The translations under genes and the position numbers were made by a program. The notes under the pieces were generated by a model. The model made no database searches and had not been told where the DNA came from. It saw only the letters and a program-made list of their open reading frames with translations. From Methanothrix sp. (lineage in GTDB: Archaea; Halobacteriota; Methanosarcinia; Methanotrichales; Methanotrichaceae), in the NCBI GenBank assembly GCA_003162615.1, contig PMNG01000084.1, forward strand, positions 1-23,632: 23,632 nt of DNA, in the 5' to 3' direction. This document shows positions 22,533 through 23,632 of this stretch, piece after piece (the stretch's first letter is position 1; the number at the start of each line of letters is the position of its first letter).

Positions 22533-23357
22533 ATGTTTAAGATCGGTTTTGTCAAGCTGGGCAATATTGCCACCTCGCTGGCTATTGATCTTGCCCTGGA
22601 CGAGATTGCAGAGCGGAACGACATCGAGTTCAAGATCCTTAGTTTTGGTCCTAAGATGACCAAGACTGAGGGCGGTGCTGCTGCGGAGCTTAAGGCTTGG
22701 AGTCCTCAACTGGTTGTAATTACCAGCCCCAATGCGGCCACTGCTGGCCCGACAGCTGCAAGGGAGACCTTCAAAGGACTGCCAACCATCGTTATCTCAG
22801 ATGGTCCTACTAAGAAGGAGTCAAGGGATGCCCTGGCCGCCGAGGGCTTTGGTTACATTATCCTTCCAGTTGATCCCCTGATCGGTGCCAAACGTGAGTT
22901 CCTCGACCCAGCCGAGATGGCCCTCTTCAACTCAGACGCACTGAAGGTCTTGGCAGCGTGCGGTGCTGTCCGGCTGGTCCAGGAGGAGCTGGACAAAGCC
23001 ATGGGTGCAATAGCCAAAGGCGAGGCCAAGCTGCCCCAGATCCTTGCCACGCCGGAGAAGTGCGCCGAGAGGATGGACTTCAAGAATCCCTACGCCAGGG
23101 CTAAGGCCGTCGGCGCTCTTTATATGGCCCAGACGGTAGCAACCATCGACGCCCAGGCATGCTTCAAGCTCAAAGAGCTGGGGCCGATAGCTTTGGCAGC
23201 AGCAGCAGGCCACGAGGTCATGCGCGCCGCTGCGCAGTTAGCGGACGAGTCTAGGGAGCTGGAGAAGGCCGGGGATTCGGTATCCAGGAAACCACACGCC
23301 AGGTCCGGCGAACTGATGAAGAAGACAGGACTGTTGGACAAACCAGAGCGGGCCTGA
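22533..23357 (+). CDS. mtd: F420-dependent methylenetetrahydromethanopterin dehydrogenase
   Basis: Mtd reversibly oxidises methylene-H4MPT to methenyl-H4MPT with coenzyme F420, a core step of the methanogenic C1 pathway. The 274-residue product is full length and has the characteristic N-terminus MFKIGFVKLGNIATSL, then LSFGPKMTKTEGG, LVVITSPNAATAGPTAAR and IVISDGPTKKESRDAL, followed by the helical C-terminal half with NPYARAKAVGALYMAQTVA. The reading frame is open far upstream, but ATG 22533 gives the true family start and sits about 25 nt after a TATA box. It is divergent from hisC and is followed by a strong inverted repeat. Confidence 0.95.
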   Translation: MFKIGFVKLGNIATSLAIDLALDEIAERNDIEFKILSFGPKMTKTEGGAAAELKAWSPQLVVITSPNAATAGPTAARETFKGLPTIVISDGPTKKESRDALAAEGFGYIILPVDPLIGAKREFLDPAEMALFNSDALKVLAACGAVRLVQEELDKAMGAIAKGEAKLPQILATPEKCAERMDFKNPYARAKAVGALYMAQTVATIDAQACFKLKELGPIALAAAAGHEVMRAAAQLADESRELEKAGDSVSRKPHARSGELMKKTGLLDKPERA

Positions 23358-23366
23358 TTAGGCCTG

Positions 23367-23405
23367 CCTATCAATTATTGGTCGTGTATGTCTATAATTG
23401 ATAGG
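23367..23405. terminator. Perfect 12-bp inverted repeat downstream of mtd
   Basis: CCTATCAATTAT (23367-23378) and ATAATTGATAGG (23394-23405) are exact reverse complements separated by 15 nt. The repeat starts 10 nt after the mtd stop and abuts the TATA box of the next gene. It could be a transcription terminator, an operator or part of a mobile-element end. No long T-tract follows, so a simple terminator is not certain. Confidence 0.5.
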
Positions 23406-23406
23406 A

Positions 23407-23415
23407 TTTATATAT
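23407..23415 (+). promoter_or_regulatory. TATA box upstream of the transposase fragment
   Basis: TTTATATAT is a strong archaeal TATA match that begins right after the inverted repeat. Transcription would start near 23435-23440, inside the open frame of the transposase-like gene. Confidence 0.4.
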
Positions 23416-23422
23416 CTTGAGT

Positions 23423-23632
23423 TTGATTCCCCACTATGGGGGAGTAGTTACGCAATCGGATCTAGATGTATCAGCATTCTGGTGCAGGCACGAAGGTTGT
23501 CCTGATTACGGAAAGAATGGTGCAGGGAACATAATTTTCAAGGAAAGATACGGTAAACATAAGATAGCACTTCTTCGCTGTAAGACCTGTGGACACTGCT
23601 TTAGTGAGTGTCGAGGGACGCCCTTTTTCAAT
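23423..23632 (+). CDS. N-terminal fragment of a zinc-ribbon transposase (IS1-like or related)
   Basis: The plus-strand frame is open to the window's end. It reads WCRHEGCPDYGKNGAGNI, then RYGKHKIALLRCKTC and FSECRGTPFF. This is the zinc-ribbon N-terminus found in IS1-like and related archaeal and cyanobacterial transposases, where the usual form is CP..CPxYGK..GNI..RYGK....RCxTCgkrFSErRGTplF. No ATG or GTG exists in this frame; the only usual starts are TTG at 23417 and 23423, and I give the latter tentatively. The catalytic DDE region lies beyond the edge. The coding start is weakly supported, but the protein match is good. Confidence 0.6.
   Translation, partial: MIPHYGGVVTQSDLDVSAFWCRHEGCPDYGKNGAGNIIFKERYGKHKIALLRCKTCGHCFSECRGTPFFN

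Noticed and set aside
23423..23436. A tRNA T-arm-like sequence (GTTTGATTCCCC)
   Set aside because: It lacks the invariant TTC and no acceptor, D or anticodon stems can be folded around it.

Overview
This window looks like chromosomal DNA of a methanogenic archaeon, most likely Methanosarcinales and perhaps Methanothrix (Methanosaeta). That placement is an inference from gene content: F420-dependent methylene-H4MPT dehydrogenase (mtd), MtrA/MtrH-type methyltransferase paralogues (mtxA/mtxH type), an archaeal biotin-dependent pyruvate carboxylase subunit B, aconitase-X type phosphomevalonate dehydratase and a GvpD/KaiC-like ATPase. Promoters also look archaeal: TATA boxes lie about 25 nt before several start codons, and several genes appear leaderless.

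Layout. 1-129: start of a minus-strand membrane protein running off the left edge. 130-774: long divergent intergenic region, then pycB and argB on the plus strand. 3552-8021: a minus-strand block holding a HEPN-like protein, a decayed reading frame resembling a minimal nucleotidyltransferase, a small secreted Gly/Cys-rich protein, an EEP-family nuclease/phosphatase, a metallo-beta-lactamase-fold hydrolase and a Trm5-like methyltransferase. 8391-10226: a membrane-anchored, Asn/Ser-rich surface protein with about 34 N-glycosylation sequons and a nested 15-bp/105-bp repeat. 10470-16008: a CO dehydrogenase/formate dehydrogenase cluster (cooS, cooF-like, a possible small ORF, an fdhA-like Mo/W enzyme, two Fe-S proteins). 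16119-17890: a convergent winged-helix regulator and GvpD/KaiC-like ATPase. 18183-21407: mtxA-mtxH followed by the two phosphomevalonate dehydratase subunits. 21346-22407: hisC on the minus strand, its 3' end overlapping the preceding gene. 22533-23357: mtd. 23367-23632: an inverted repeat, a TATA box and the start of a zinc-ribbon transposase cut by the window edge.

How the genes work together. The most striking unit is 10470-16008. A nickel CO dehydrogenase with all its metal ligands sits in one direction with a Cys-type formate dehydrogenase catalytic subunit and three ferredoxin-like proteins. There is no F420-binding FdhB, no CODH maturation gene and no hydrogenase beside it. The simplest reading is an electron-transfer module linking CO/CO2 to CO2/formate through [4Fe-4S] proteins; the coupling is inference. 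The mtxA product keeps the cobamide-binding His of MtrA but lacks the membrane anchor, so it and the mtxH product probably form a soluble methyl-transfer pair with unknown substrate. The remaining genes are mostly housekeeping: anaplerosis, arginine, histidine and isoprenoid synthesis, tRNA modification and the C1 pathway.
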